Part shown: one piece after another, positions 43,010 to 51,470 of the stretch
Position numbering within the stretch: position 1 is the first letter of the stretch
Layout of the letters: the number at the start of each line of letters is the position of its first letter
Assembly: GCA_038230335.1 (NCBI GenBank)
Contig: JBBRNL010000005.1
Location: forward strand, 248,001-312,000
From: JBBRDU01 sp038230335
GTDB lineage: Bacteria > Verrucomicrobiota > Verrucomicrobiia > Chthoniobacterales > UBA10450
Reading direction: 5' to 3'
Length of the DNA stretch: 64,000 bases
Program-made: the position numbers and the translations under genes
The notes under the pieces: model-generated
Databases searched by the model: none
What the model was told of the DNA's origin: nothing
Seen by the model: the letters and a program-made list of their open reading frames with translations, nothing else

Positions 43010-43172
43010 TTTTGTTTAGTGTATTGGTTTGTGATTTTGATTGTGGGAGGGTGGCCGCCCTATTTTGGGGAGGTCGTTAAAAGGAGAGTCACGAACGGAC
43101 GCCATCAGCGTCGGGCGTGACGGGGAGCGAAACGGCGCGAAAAGCCTGCGAAGCAGAACGCGGCGCGTTTGC

Positions 43173-43670
43173 TCAGGAAATGGGGGGAGCGTGAGCGAGG
43201 AGACTTCGCTGCAAGACGGACTCTGCGAATGAATAAGCACCGGGCGGTCCCGTGCCGAGAGGCAACCAGTGCGACGCGATGAGCTGACTGGGACGAACGA
43301 TCAGGCCGACCGGATAATCAATGGTCTTCGCCACGGCAAAGGCCGAATTCCCCATGCTCTTGGCCGGTTTTGCCGCGAGGGCCCGCAGGGTTTTGCAGCA
43401 AGGCGACTGATCACCGCAGTCTTTCTTTTTGGACGGCGTTTGTTTTGCCGCCGCGTGCATGGGGCATTGTCCCGGCATAGCCACCTCGTGGGAGGAAATG
43501 GCAGCGATAGCGCAGTGATTCGAGATCATGAACCAGGCGGGCAGAACCAGGCAGGCGACAATCGCCTGCAGCAGCTTGGCGTTTCGATGATTCACTACTG
43601 CCTTTCGATCATCCCCAAGCCCCCACCGTTCAAATCTTTTTTGCATTTTCCTTGGGTTGGCTTGGTCCAC
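43173..43670 (-). CDS. Membrane-anchored cysteine-rich protein of the metal locus
   Basis: 165 residues. One hydrophobic segment (LLQAIVACLVLPAWFMI, about 33-49) is followed by CPMHAAAK and CGDQSPCCKTL, two Cys clusters probably facing the periplasm. The rest is hydrophobic and basic without a recognised fold. The start may be internal. It lies between the kinase at 43678 and the DUF3347-like gene, in the same direction. Its Cys/Met motifs fit copper or silver handling. Confidence 0.6.
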   Translation of the reverse strand: MDQANPRKMQKRFERWGLGDDRKAVVNHRNAKLLQAIVACLVLPAWFMISNHCAIAAISSHEVAMPGQCPMHAAAKQTPSKKKDCGDQSPCCKTLRALAAKPAKSMGNSAFAVAKTIDYPVGLIVRPSQLIASHWLPLGTGPPGAYSFAESVLQRSLLAHAPPIS

Positions 43671-43677
43671 GACCGGT

Positions 43678-44862
43678 TTAATGGTTAGGCGTCAGGCTTC
43701 CGTTTGAATCGCCGTTTGATGTGAAGGAGGGCTCAGGCATGGCGTGGCGGGGCAGGTCGATCGTGAAGACGCAGCCTCTTCCGGGCACGTTGCGCACGGA
43801 TAGAGTTCCCTCGTTCGCCTCGATGCTGCGCCGGGAGATGGAGAGTCCCAATCCCAAGCCCGTCGTATTCTCGCTGTGTTGCGAGAAAGGCAGAAACATT
43901 TTTTCCTCCACGCCGGCGGCCAACCCACCGCACCGGTCGGCCACCTCGATGAGGATGCGATCGCCCACGGCATAAGTGGTCAAGGTGACTTCGGTATGAT
44001 GATGCGTGAATTTGAAGGCGTTTTGCAGGAGGTTTCCCACCGCCGAGAAAAGCAATTCCCGGTCGGCATCCACGGCCAAACATGAGTCCACATAGGAAAC
44101 GGTGAAAACGCATGCGCTCACCTGCGCTTCGAGCGACGCAGAAAGTCGCACTTCGGCGATGAAGTCGGCCACGGAAAATAGCCGTTGATGCACGGGCAAA
44201 CCGGCTGTCATGCGAACCTCGGAGAGCGAGCGGTCGATTAAGTTGCGTAGTCCGACCAGGCTCCGGTCGAGCACAGCGCCGGTCGCTCCCGAGACCCCGA
44301 CGGCACCGCCCTTGATGGCGGTCAGCGCGAGGGTGGCACTATTGAGGAGGTTGCGCATTTCGTGTGCAAAAAATCCGAGCCGTTGGTTCAGCGCGTTGGT
44401 CTGCTTGTCCGCCACGGCGGCGTCGCGCTGGTGATTATACTCCGTAACGGCAACAGCGATGGCGTTGTCGAGGCAACGGTTGAGAGTTCGGAACTCATCT
44501 GGATCGATTGGCGCTTTCACTTCGCAAGCCAGATCGGTGATGGCCTGGCAAAGGTCGCCATAATTATGAACCACCTGATCGACCGTAAACCCGTGTTCCA
44601 ATAATTCCCGGCCGTGTCGTGCGGCCGCGCCCCCAATCTCAGACGGACCATCGGTGCCATCGGCGGATCCGGAGACGGCGCGGCCGTCCATCGGCGTGCT
44701 GGTCTGTTCGATGCGAAGTGTTTTAATGAGCTGATCGAGGAAGAGCGGCACTCCGAATTCCTGTTCTCTTGTAGTGGCTTGCGGCGCGGGTCTTTGCGCG
44801 ACTTTTGCGCGGCAGCGGTCGATTAAGTCAGTCCGATTGGCAGTGAGAAATTCGTGCATCAT
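43678..44862 (-). CDS. Soluble sensor histidine kinase
   Basis: 394 residues, no membrane segment. An all-helical N-terminal domain (about 1-165, starting MMHEFLTANRTDLIDRCRAK, RsbR-N-like in look) precedes the H-box GFFAHEMRNLLNSATLAL and an HATPase with SAVGNLLQNAFKFT, GLAAGVEEKMFLPFS and GLGLGLSISRR. The ATG overlaps the desaturase stop by 4 bases. No cognate regulator follows; the hybrid kinase two genes upstream carries a receiver and could be its partner. Confidence 0.9.
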   Translation of the reverse strand: MMHEFLTANRTDLIDRCRAKVAQRPAPQATTREQEFGVPLFLDQLIKTLRIEQTSTPMDGRAVSGSADGTDGPSEIGGAAARHGRELLEHGFTVDQVVHNYGDLCQAITDLACEVKAPIDPDEFRTLNRCLDNAIAVAVTEYNHQRDAAVADKQTNALNQRLGFFAHEMRNLLNSATLALTAIKGGAVGVSGATGAVLDRSLVGLRNLIDRSLSEVRMTAGLPVHQRLFSVADFIAEVRLSASLEAQVSACVFTVSYVDSCLAVDADRELLFSAVGNLLQNAFKFTHHHTEVTLTTYAVGDRILIEVADRCGGLAAGVEEKMFLPFSQHSENTTGLGLGLSISRRSIEANEGTLSVRNVPGRGCVFTIDLPRHAMPEPSFTSNGDSNGSLTPNH

Positions 44863-45992
44863 AGGCTAAACGCACCTTCAGCGATGAGTGGAGGAGGTTC
44901 ATCGTGTTGCATCCCGGGCCTGGCCCCCGATCCGTTTGCCTGTTGAGCCAGTCGAATCTTTGCGATTGGAACGCGTCGCAGGTTTCTCGTGAGCCCGAGC
45001 TTGGATAAAGTCCAAATCATCCACTTCGTCGGATCAAAATTCCACGGCTGCACTCCATTCCGGTAGTCGTGTTGGAATTCGTGATGATAGTTATGGTAAC
45101 CCTCGCCCATGGTGAAGAGCGCGAGGACCCATGAATCGCGGGCCGAACACCTTGTCGAGTAAGGCTGGGTGCCGAAGACGTGACAGGCGCTGTTGATCAG
45201 GAAAGTGCAGTGCTGCAAAACGACAATGCGAGCCACGCCCGCAATGAGGAAGGCACCGAGGGCGCCGGGCCAGCCGTTCCATAAGGCGCCGGCCAGAGAC
45301 GGAATGACGAAGCTCACGAGCACCGCGATGACTTGGACGTAGCGATGCTGCCAGCGCACGAGCCGATCCGGAACGTTATCGTAGGCGAGCTCGGTCTTCA
45401 GTTTGAGCAGAAGCCATCCGATGTGCGCGTAGAAGAAGCCTTTCGAAATACTGTACGGGTCATCATCATGATCGACATGCTTATGATGGGTGCGGTGTTC
45501 GCTCGCCCACATGAGCGCGGAGTTTTCAAAGGCAGCCGCGCCCATGATGAGAGTAAAGAGGCGCACTGGCCAGCTGGCTTGGAAAGTGATGTGCGAGAAG
45601 AGCCGGTGATAACCAATCGTTAGGCTGGATAAAGTCGCGGCCAGCATCCCGAAGAAAAGCGCCACCTGAAACCAATCCACCCCAAAGTACCAAAGGTAGA
45701 CCGGTACGGCCGTCAGGGTCAGCCCAACGGTTCCAATGAGGAATGAGCTCGTCGTCCAGTTAATGCGCTCAAAGCGGAACTGGTGAGCGATACGCCCGAG
45801 CCACCAGACATATCGTGGTTTGGTTGTCGCAACCTTCGAGTGTTCTTCTGGTGTCTTTTCCTCGCGTGGCATTGCCTTCCTTGCGTGAGCCCTCCGCGTC
45901 AGACGCAGGGCATGTCCGCTTTGTCTATCGCGCGCACGCAATAAGGCGTAGAGCCCGCCGTTTTGTGTGATTGTGGATTCCATGACGGCCAA
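44859..45992 (-). CDS. Acyl-CoA/acyl-lipid delta-9-type fatty acid desaturase, copy 1
   Basis: 377 residues. The three di-iron histidine boxes are HRLFSH, HRTHHKHVDHDDDP and GEGYHNYHHEFQHDYRNG, and four hydrophobic segments surround them. A basic N-terminal extension of about 65 residues is absent from the second copy at 49983, which is otherwise very similar. It introduces a cis double bond into membrane acyl chains using O2. Its gene lies 2 bp after a hybrid kinase and overlaps another kinase, so desaturation and signalling are probably co-expressed. Confidence 0.92.
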   Translation of the reverse strand: MAVMESTITQNGGLYALLRARDRQSGHALRLTRRAHARKAMPREEKTPEEHSKVATTKPRYVWWLGRIAHQFRFERINWTTSSFLIGTVGLTLTAVPVYLWYFGVDWFQVALFFGMLAATLSSLTIGYHRLFSHITFQASWPVRLFTLIMGAAAFENSALMWASEHRTHHKHVDHDDDPYSISKGFFYAHIGWLLLKLKTELAYDNVPDRLVRWQHRYVQVIAVLVSFVIPSLAGALWNGWPGALGAFLIAGVARIVVLQHCTFLINSACHVFGTQPYSTRCSARDSWVLALFTMGEGYHNYHHEFQHDYRNGVQPWNFDPTKWMIWTLSKLGLTRNLRRVPIAKIRLAQQANGSGARPGMQHDEPPPLIAEGAFSL

Positions 45993-45994
45993 AT

Positions 45995-47677
45995 CTATGG
46001 AGCGGGCTCGTGGGGCAGCGTCGTCTCCGATACGCCATTCGACGCAGCAGGGTCCCCCACCGGAATAGAATCTTGTGCAATCAGGGACCGGCTAATCGCG
46101 GCATCCAGTTTGTGAAAATCGATCGGCTTCACAAGATATTCAGAAAACCCCGCTTCTTTGCTCTTCAGAAGATCTTGCGGCATGCCATAACTGCTGAGCG
46201 CGATGGCTTGAATGTGTGATTGGCGCAATCTTAGAGTCTTCAGCAAATGCCAGCCGTTGCCATCAGGCAGGCCCACGTCTGTAATGAGCAGGTCGAAAAC
46301 GTTCCTATTGCTGATGTCGAGAGCGGCCCGCGCGCTGTCGGCTGATCTGACCAGATGGCCGCGCGCTTGCAGAAGCCGGGTTAGACTGGTGCGAGTCTCA
46401 GCGTGGTCTTCCACCACCAGAATCCGCAGATGGAGGGTCCTGGGCGACGCGACGGGATTGTTCGTGGGTCCGGTCGGGCGGGCCGCCCGGGTGGTTTTAA
46501 AGTCCAGCGTCAGGGTCGCGCCGCGATTTTTTCCTGCACTCTCCATGGTCAACCTGCCCTCGTGGGCTTCCACCAGCGATTTGGCGGTGGAGAGGCCCAG
46601 GCCGAGGCCGCCATATTGTGGATGGATGGAAGCGTCCGCCTGCTCGAAAGGCAAAAAGACGCGCGCGATGTCCTTTGTCTCCACGCCGATGCCGTTATCC
46701 CGGATTAAAATGACCATCCGGTCAGGGTAAGGATTGTGGGTGGCGACATCTATCCGGCCGCCGGCAGGCGTAAATTTTAAAGCGTTGTCGATGAGGCTCG
46801 AGACGATTTGAAAAAATTTTGGCGCGTCAGCGTGAAGGTGGAAATCGAAAGCATGGAGCTGGAGGTCGAGCGAAATTTGTTTCGACTCCCGCTGCCTTTC
46901 GAATTGCTCAAGTACTTCTAAAATGGCTTGATGGGAGTCGATTACTTCCCGATCAAGGTGAACCGTGCCTCTCGATACATGGGTGAAATCGAAGAGTTGA
47001 TTGGTTAGGCGCGAAAGGAACTGAACGTTATGCCGGATGTGCCCCAGGGCGGGCCCGTCAAACTCCATTGGCTCCTGTGACTGACCCGTGGCGGTGACCA
47101 AATCATGGCCCAGGTCGAGCAAATCCAGCGTCAACGAAATTGCGGTCAGAGGTGTTCGCAGTTCATGCGAAACGACGGCCAGAACACTGTCCTTGGCTTT
47201 ACGCGCGATCTCCAAATCGAGCAGATGACTTTTCGCCTCCAACTCCATTTTCGTGCGAGCGCTAATTTCGCGGATATTGCACTGAATGACCTTGTCGCCT
47301 TCGACATCGTAGATATTGCTCACGAACTCCACCTGCCTTTGCTCGCCGTTCCGAGTTTGTAGTGGTAAATTTTCGTATCGGACGTATTCCTTGCTCTGCA
47401 GGGTGGCGAAAGCCGCTTTGCTGGCAGCGATGTCCTTGAATTCGCCGATTTCCCAGAGGTGCTTGCCAATCATATCGTCGAACGGATAGCCCAGGAGATC
47501 GAGCAGGAATGGATTTACGTCTGCGATAGCCCCGGTTTCCGCGTCGAGGATAAGGATTCCATCCTGGGCCGTTTCGAAAAGACGGCGATAGCGCAGTTCG
47601 GACTTGCGCAGAGCCTCTTCCGGTCCGGCGCGAGCAGTGGATCGCACGCCCTGCTCACGAGATGTTTTTGCTGTCAT
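45995..47677 (-). CDS. Hybrid sensor histidine kinase, PAS-HisKA-HATPase-REC
   Basis: 560 residues from ATG 47677, overlapping the osmC-family stop (ATGA). A PAS domain lies at about 30-150 (YRRLFETAQDGILILDAETG), followed by HisKA (VVSHELRTPLTAISLTLDLL), HATPase (SLIDNALKFTPAGG, ILIRDNGIGV, GGLGLGLSTAKSLV) and a C-terminal receiver (LLITDVGLPDGNGWHLL). No membrane segment; PAS may sense redox or a ligand. It sits between OsmC and a lipid desaturase, which points to membrane or peroxide stress. Confidence 0.92.
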   Translation of the reverse strand: MTAKTSREQGVRSTARAGPEEALRKSELRYRRLFETAQDGILILDAETGAIADVNPFLLDLLGYPFDDMIGKHLWEIGEFKDIAASKAAFATLQSKEYVRYENLPLQTRNGEQRQVEFVSNIYDVEGDKVIQCNIREISARTKMELEAKSHLLDLEIARKAKDSVLAVVSHELRTPLTAISLTLDLLDLGHDLVTATGQSQEPMEFDGPALGHIRHNVQFLSRLTNQLFDFTHVSRGTVHLDREVIDSHQAILEVLEQFERQRESKQISLDLQLHAFDFHLHADAPKFFQIVSSLIDNALKFTPAGGRIDVATHNPYPDRMVILIRDNGIGVETKDIARVFLPFEQADASIHPQYGGLGLGLSTAKSLVEAHEGRLTMESAGKNRGATLTLDFKTTRAARPTGPTNNPVASPRTLHLRILVVEDHAETRTSLTRLLQARGHLVRSADSARAALDISNRNVFDLLITDVGLPDGNGWHLLKTLRLRQSHIQAIALSSYGMPQDLLKSKEAGFSEYLVKPIDFHKLDAAISRSLIAQDSIPVGDPAASNGVSETTLPHEPAP

Positions 47678-48141
47678 GAATCGAGCGTGGCCGTCATGGA
47701 AATGTTCGTGTTGAGCAGGCGGGCGACCGGACATTGAGTCTTGGCTCTTAACGCGGCATCGATGAAATCATTTCGCGTTGCTTTGGGTACTTTGGCGCGT
47801 ACGTCGAGCTGAATTCGGCTCAGCGTCCAGCCGGCCTTCAATTCCTCCAGCGTGGCAATCGCGCTCGTTTCGATTTCTTCGGGATGAAGACCCGCCAGAC
47901 CCAGTTCGTTGGCCAAAAACATGGAAAAACATCCGCTCAGAGCAGCCGCAATCAGCTCGTCCGGGTTTGTTCCGATGCCGTCCTCAAAACGGGTTCGGAA
48001 AGAATACTGGGTGTTAGCCAGAGTACCGGTTTGAGTGGTCATCGTGCCGGTGCCGTCACGAAGACTTCCTTTCCATACGACTGAAGCTGTGCGGTTTACA
48101 GAGTGTGTGGCGGGGCGCGCCTCCGCGAGACTTTCTAACAT
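47674..48141 (-). CDS. OsmC/Ohr-family peroxidase-like protein
   Basis: 155 residues. The family blocks are ASVVWKGSLRDGTGTM, YSFRTRFEDGIGTNPDELIA and the active-site region AALSGCFSMFLANELGLAG, with the second Cys in AKTQCPVARLL. The Cys pair reduces organic hydroperoxides in OsmC/Ohr proteins. It is divergent from a LysR gene across 115 bp and leads an overlapping run with a hybrid kinase, a desaturase and another kinase. Confidence 0.93.
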   Translation of the reverse strand: MLESLAEARPATHSVNRTASVVWKGSLRDGTGTMTTQTGTLANTQYSFRTRFEDGIGTNPDELIAAALSGCFSMFLANELGLAGLHPEEIETSAIATLEELKAGWTLSRIQLDVRAKVPKATRNDFIDAALRAKTQCPVARLLNTNISMTATLDS

Positions 48142-48256
48142 GAGTGCTATATATAGAGCGGGCTCGGATGGACTAATACCTTGTTCCTTGGTCGCTTATA
48201 CCTTTAAGCTATGGTTAGGTGGGTGCCGGCCCCTCCCGCAGGGCCAGCCCCGGTTT
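48142..48256. promoter_or_regulatory. Divergent control region between osmC-like and lysR genes
   Basis: It contains the palindrome CTATATATAG (48147-48156), six bases from the osmC-like start, and two direct repeats ATACCTT spaced about two helical turns apart (near 48176 and 48200). Such spaced repeats between a LysR gene and a divergent target are where a LysR-type regulator would be expected to bind. Not proven by sequence alone. Confidence 0.4.
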
Positions 48257-49150
48257 ATGGAATTGCGCCATCTTCGTTACTTCGTCGCTGTGGGCGAGGC
48301 CCTTAGTTTTACGAAAGCTGCGGAAAATCTGCGTCTGGCGCAGCCCTCTCTCACTCGTCAGATTAAAGATTTGGAGGATGAACTCGGGGTGCGCCTGCTC
48401 AATCGCACCAAACGGCAGATCGTTTTGACAGGGGAAGGAAGATCATTCCTGGCCGATGCCAGGCGCGTCCTTGCGCACAGCGCGGAGATTGTAGAATCGG
48501 TCCAGCGTTTGCGTCGCCACGAAGTGCCTGCCTTGAATATCGGGTATGTCGCGAACCTTTTTCCGGCCCCTCTTCCGGTGACCCTCGCTGCCTTTCAGCG
48601 CAAATTCCCAACCGTCTCGATCAACCTGTTCGATATGTCTCACGGCGATCAGTTTCTGGCCCTCGAAGACGGTAAAATTGATCTCGCTTTCGTGGGATTG
48701 CGGAAACCGATCAAAGAGCGCGGTCTGGAATTTCGATGTATCGCATCGGACAGAGTGGTGGCGGCCCTCTCGAAAGGCGATCCCCTCGAAAAAAAGGCGG
48801 TCGTTAAATTAAAAGAGTTGAAGGCGATGTTCTTCGTCGGCATGTCCGAAGCGAGCACTCCGGGCTATCGCGAATGGTTGACTGGGACCTGCCGAGCGGC
48901 CGGTTTTGCTCCTAAAGTTTTGCAGGATGTTCACATTGAACGATTCGTTATCCAGGCGGTCGGGGCGGGTTTGGGCGTGGCGCTTCTGCCCGATCAGGTG
49001 GAGAAACTTCCGCACGAGAACGTCGTGTTCCGACCTTTGCTTCCGACAGTTCGAACGGAATCGTGTATCGCATGGAGGAAGGAAAACACCTCGACCGCTC
49101 TCAAGGCATATGTTGAGATCGTGAAAGAGCGAAGCGCCAGTATGCGGTGA
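48257..49150 (+). CDS. LysR-family transcriptional regulator
   Basis: 297 residues from ATG 48257. The N-terminal winged helix-turn-helix reads MELRHLRYFVAVGEALSFTK, AAENLRLAQPSLTRQIKDLE and LLNRTKRQIVLTGEG; a two-lobed inducer-binding domain follows. It is probably a regulator of the divergent osmC-kinase-desaturase genes and of itself. No OxyR-like cysteine pair is evident. Longer frames upstream lack homology. Confidence 0.93.
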   Translation: MELRHLRYFVAVGEALSFTKAAENLRLAQPSLTRQIKDLEDELGVRLLNRTKRQIVLTGEGRSFLADARRVLAHSAEIVESVQRLRRHEVPALNIGYVANLFPAPLPVTLAAFQRKFPTVSINLFDMSHGDQFLALEDGKIDLAFVGLRKPIKERGLEFRCIASDRVVAALSKGDPLEKKAVVKLKELKAMFFVGMSEASTPGYREWLTGTCRAAGFAPKVLQDVHIERFVIQAVGAGLGVALLPDQVEKLPHENVVFRPLLPTVRTESCIAWRKENTSTALKAYVEIVKERSASMR

Positions 49151-49255
49151 GGCGAAAAAGTGGGCTCCAGCTGTCTCGCGACCTTACAACGGGTCCCACA
49201 CTTACCCTGTTCGCGTAGCGGGTGTCCTTTTCGGCGACTAATGTTATATTGCGGT

Positions 49256-49456
49256 ATGCCGACATACATTTACGAGACGACGGACGCGTCCAAACCGATT
49301 CGGCAATTTGAGGTCAAACAAAGCGTGCACGACGAACCTCTCCGGGCCGATCCGGCAACGGGGGAGGCAGCGCGCCGAGTTATCTCCGCGGGTTATGGTA
49401 TTCTTGTGCGCGGTGGATACCGAGGCCCTTCGGTCGGTTCGGTTGGCTCGCATTAA
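49256..49456 (+). CDS. FmdB-like small protein that has lost its zinc cysteines
   Basis: 66 residues from ATG 49256. MPTYIYETTD, FEVKQSVHDEPL and AARRVISAGYGILVRG follow the FmdB/CxxC-ribbon pattern (MPTYEYRC..CG, F.. QS..D.PL, RR.ISGG.G). Every zinc-binding Cys has been replaced, so the ribbon cannot bind metal. The function of the family is unclear. It stands alone between lysR and the tRNA gene. Confidence 0.7.
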   Translation: MPTYIYETTDASKPIRQFEVKQSVHDEPLRADPATGEAARRVISAGYGILVRGGYRGPSVGSVGSH

Positions 49457-49587
49457 GCGTTCCCACTGGTCCACTGGCCGCGGTTAAACCCCTGGCAGGC
49501 CATAATCTCTTCGCGGGAAAATAATCGAGATATGGGGATTACGCTCCCGCTAGCGCATCCAATAGGGAAGCCCGAATTTTTGAGTAT

Positions 49588-49613
49588 TACCTCCATTCGG
49601 AGAAATGGAGGTA
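49588..49613 (-). terminator. Hairpin overlapping the 3' end of tRNA-Ala
   Basis: TACCTCCAT and ATGGAGGTA form a perfect 9-bp stem with an eight-base loop. The right arm is the 3' acceptor strand of the tRNA itself; the left arm lies just downstream in the transcript and imitates the 5' acceptor strand. It may act as a terminator or a processing element. It would compete with folding of the mature tRNA until cut away. Confidence 0.5.
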
Positions 49614-49678
49614 TGGGGATTCGAACCCCAGGCCTCGTCATTGCGAACGACGCGCTCTACCAACTGAGCTATACCCCC
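49606..49678 (-). tRNA. tRNA-Ala (anticodon CGC)
   Basis: The complement folds as a full cloverleaf. The acceptor GGGGGTA pairs with TACCTCC, including the G3-U70 pair that identifies alanine tRNAs. The D-arm is AGCTCAGTTGGTAGAGC, the anticodon loop TTCGCAA reads CGC, and the T-arm has GGTTCGAATCC. The discriminator is A; CCA is not encoded. It should read GCG codons. Confidence 0.95.
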
Positions 49679-49982
49679 TATGAACGAGCCGAAAATATCA
49701 CGGCGGAACGGTTTTTCATCAAGGATTCTTCGAGGCAGGCGAAACGCGCCCGCCTGGGGGTGCGGCGAATGGGGTGGAGTGTTCCTTAGACGTTTACAAA
49801 TTCGGAACTTGGGCGACTATAGCTACTCCAGCGCCAGGAAGGTGGTCTCGCAAGAGGGTTCTTCGATTTCGAAAACCTCATTGAAGGCACCGCAGCTCGT
49901 TCGATTAAACGGCGAGCCGCAACGCGCTGCAGGAGATACAAAGCGCCTTACGGCGCGGGCGACGAAACAAAATCACTTTCAA
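49679..49982. other. 304-bp gap between tRNA-Ala and desaturase copy 2
   Basis: An open frame continues upstream from the desaturase through this stretch, but its residues have no counterpart in desaturase copy 1 or any family I know. The gap should contain the promoters of the tRNA (minus strand) and of the desaturase (plus strand). I see no other feature. Confidence 0.4.
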
Positions 49983-50936
49983 ATGCTAAACTGGACCAAA
50001 CGCAATTTCCCTTTCGATCGGGTCAATTGGACGACGAGTTCGTTCCTCATTGGCACGCTCTTCCTGACGCTCACCGTGGTCCCTGTCTATCTATGGTACT
50101 TTGGGTTGGATTGGTTTCAAGTTGCTCTCTTTTTCGTGATGCTGGCTTCGGCGGGTTTTAGTATCAGTCTCGGCTATCACCGGCTCTTTTCGCACATTGC
50201 ATTTCGCGGGAGCTGGCCGGTCCGTCTGTTTGTTCTCATTTTTGGCGCGGCCGCCTTTGAAAACTCGGCCCTCATGTGGTCGAGCGAGCACCGCAGTCAT
50301 CATAAACATGTCGATCATGATGATGATCCCTACAGTATTTCGAAGGGTTTCTTCTACGCCCACATCGGCTGGTTGCTCTTCAAACTGAACGCCGAGCCAC
50401 CCTATGATAACGTGACGGATTTGTTGAAAGACCGGCTCGTACGCTGGCAGCATCGCTACGTCCAGGTCATCGCGGTCATCGTGAGTTTTGTGATTCCGCC
50501 CATGGCCGGCGCGTTATGGAATGGCTGGCGCGGCGCGCTCGGCGCCTTCCTCATCGCGGGTGTAGCCCGGGTCGTGGTTTTGCAGCATTGCACATTCCTG
50601 ATCAACAGCGCCTGTCACGTCTTCGGGACCCAGCCGTATTCAGATAAATGCAGCGCGCGCGATTCCTGGTTTCTCGCTCTGTTCACTTTTGGCGAAGGCT
50701 ATCACAACTATCATCACGAGTTTCAGCATGACTACCGCAACGGGCCCAAGGCATGGAACTTTGATCCCACCAAATGGATTATCTGGACGCTCTCGATAGT
50801 CGGCCTAACGAAAAATCTGCGGCGCGTTCCAGTCGAGACGATCCGACAGGCCGAGCTCTTAAATAAACGGGGCGGGGGCGAAACGGTTTCTCCGACTGTC
50901 TCGATTCCATATCCGACCCGGGAACTCTCGGGCTAG
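49983..50936 (+). CDS. Acyl-CoA/acyl-lipid delta-9-type fatty acid desaturase, copy 2
   Basis: 317 residues from ATG 49983. Its His boxes are HRLFSH, HRSHHKHVDHDDDP and GEGYHNYHHEFQHDYRNG. Long stretches are identical to copy 1 at 44859, such as FYAHIGWLL and LVRWQHRYVQVIAV, but it lacks the N-terminal extension. A five-residue insert TDLLK lies at the position where copy 1 is shorter. It stands alone, not in a kinase operon, so the two copies are probably regulated differently. Confidence 0.92.
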   Translation: MLNWTKRNFPFDRVNWTTSSFLIGTLFLTLTVVPVYLWYFGLDWFQVALFFVMLASAGFSISLGYHRLFSHIAFRGSWPVRLFVLIFGAAAFENSALMWSSEHRSHHKHVDHDDDPYSISKGFFYAHIGWLLFKLNAEPPYDNVTDLLKDRLVRWQHRYVQVIAVIVSFVIPPMAGALWNGWRGALGAFLIAGVARVVVLQHCTFLINSACHVFGTQPYSDKCSARDSWFLALFTFGEGYHNYHHEFQHDYRNGPKAWNFDPTKWIIWTLSIVGLTKNLRRVPVETIRQAELLNKRGGGETVSPTVSIPYPTRELSG

Positions 50937-51014
50937 CGGTCCGGCCGTGCGGTGAGGCCAGGTCCGACGCAGAATGCTTTTGACCGTCGGCCACTACTTC
51001 CGTTACAAGGCGAC

Positions 51015-51449
51015 ATGAACCTGTTGGCCGGTCGAACCGTTATTGCACTCGGTGTATCTTGTTTGTGCGCCTGTTCGCACCACCGCGATTCCGCTCCGAC
51101 CGAGCAGCCGGCCACGACGTCCCGGGTTTCGCATCACACGGAAACATTCACCGGCGAGGTGGTGAAACGGAACAACGTGTACTGCTTTAGGCAATTGAGT
51201 GAACCCCAGCCTGAGACTCCACCGGTCCCAACCTCGACCTCCGAGCGAATTCTTCGGTTGACTCGCGCGGCCGATGCAAAAGATTTTGCATCGGAAGAGA
51301 TTCATCTGCGCAAATATTACGGCAAAACCATTGTCGTGAAAGGCCACCTGGATCAGGACTGGATCGCGCGGGCCGATGTGGTGGGCCAGTGGCTGCGTCC
51401 GGGGGAACCACGCGGGTCTACTTTGGTCGGACCAGAGCCAGGTAACTGA
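51015..51449 (+). CDS. Predicted lipoprotein
   Basis: 144 residues from ATG 51015. The signal region MNLLAGRTVIALGVSCLCAC contains possible lipid-attachment cysteines. The mature part has TFTGEVVKRNNVYCF and HLRKYYGKTIVVKGHLDQDW, a small beta-rich pattern like OB-fold domains. The longer frame from 50952 adds residues before the signal. No family recognised. It is 78 bp downstream of the desaturase and convergent with the next gene. Confidence 0.55.
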   Translation: MNLLAGRTVIALGVSCLCACSHHRDSAPTEQPATTSRVSHHTETFTGEVVKRNNVYCFRQLSEPQPETPPVPTSTSERILRLTRAADAKDFASEEIHLRKYYGKTIVVKGHLDQDWIARADVVGQWLRPGEPRGSTLVGPEPGN

Positions 51450-51470
51450 CAAAACCGGCTACTCGTTAGG

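Noticed and set aside
48147..48156. CTATATATAG as a stand-alone promoter
   Set aside because: A symmetric A/T stretch alone does not show direction or a -35 partner; kept only as part of the divergent region.
49680..49982. Upstream extension of desaturase copy 2 (101 residues)
   Set aside because: It begins inside the region next to the tRNA, is not similar to copy 1, and the ATG at 49983 gives a normal desaturase.
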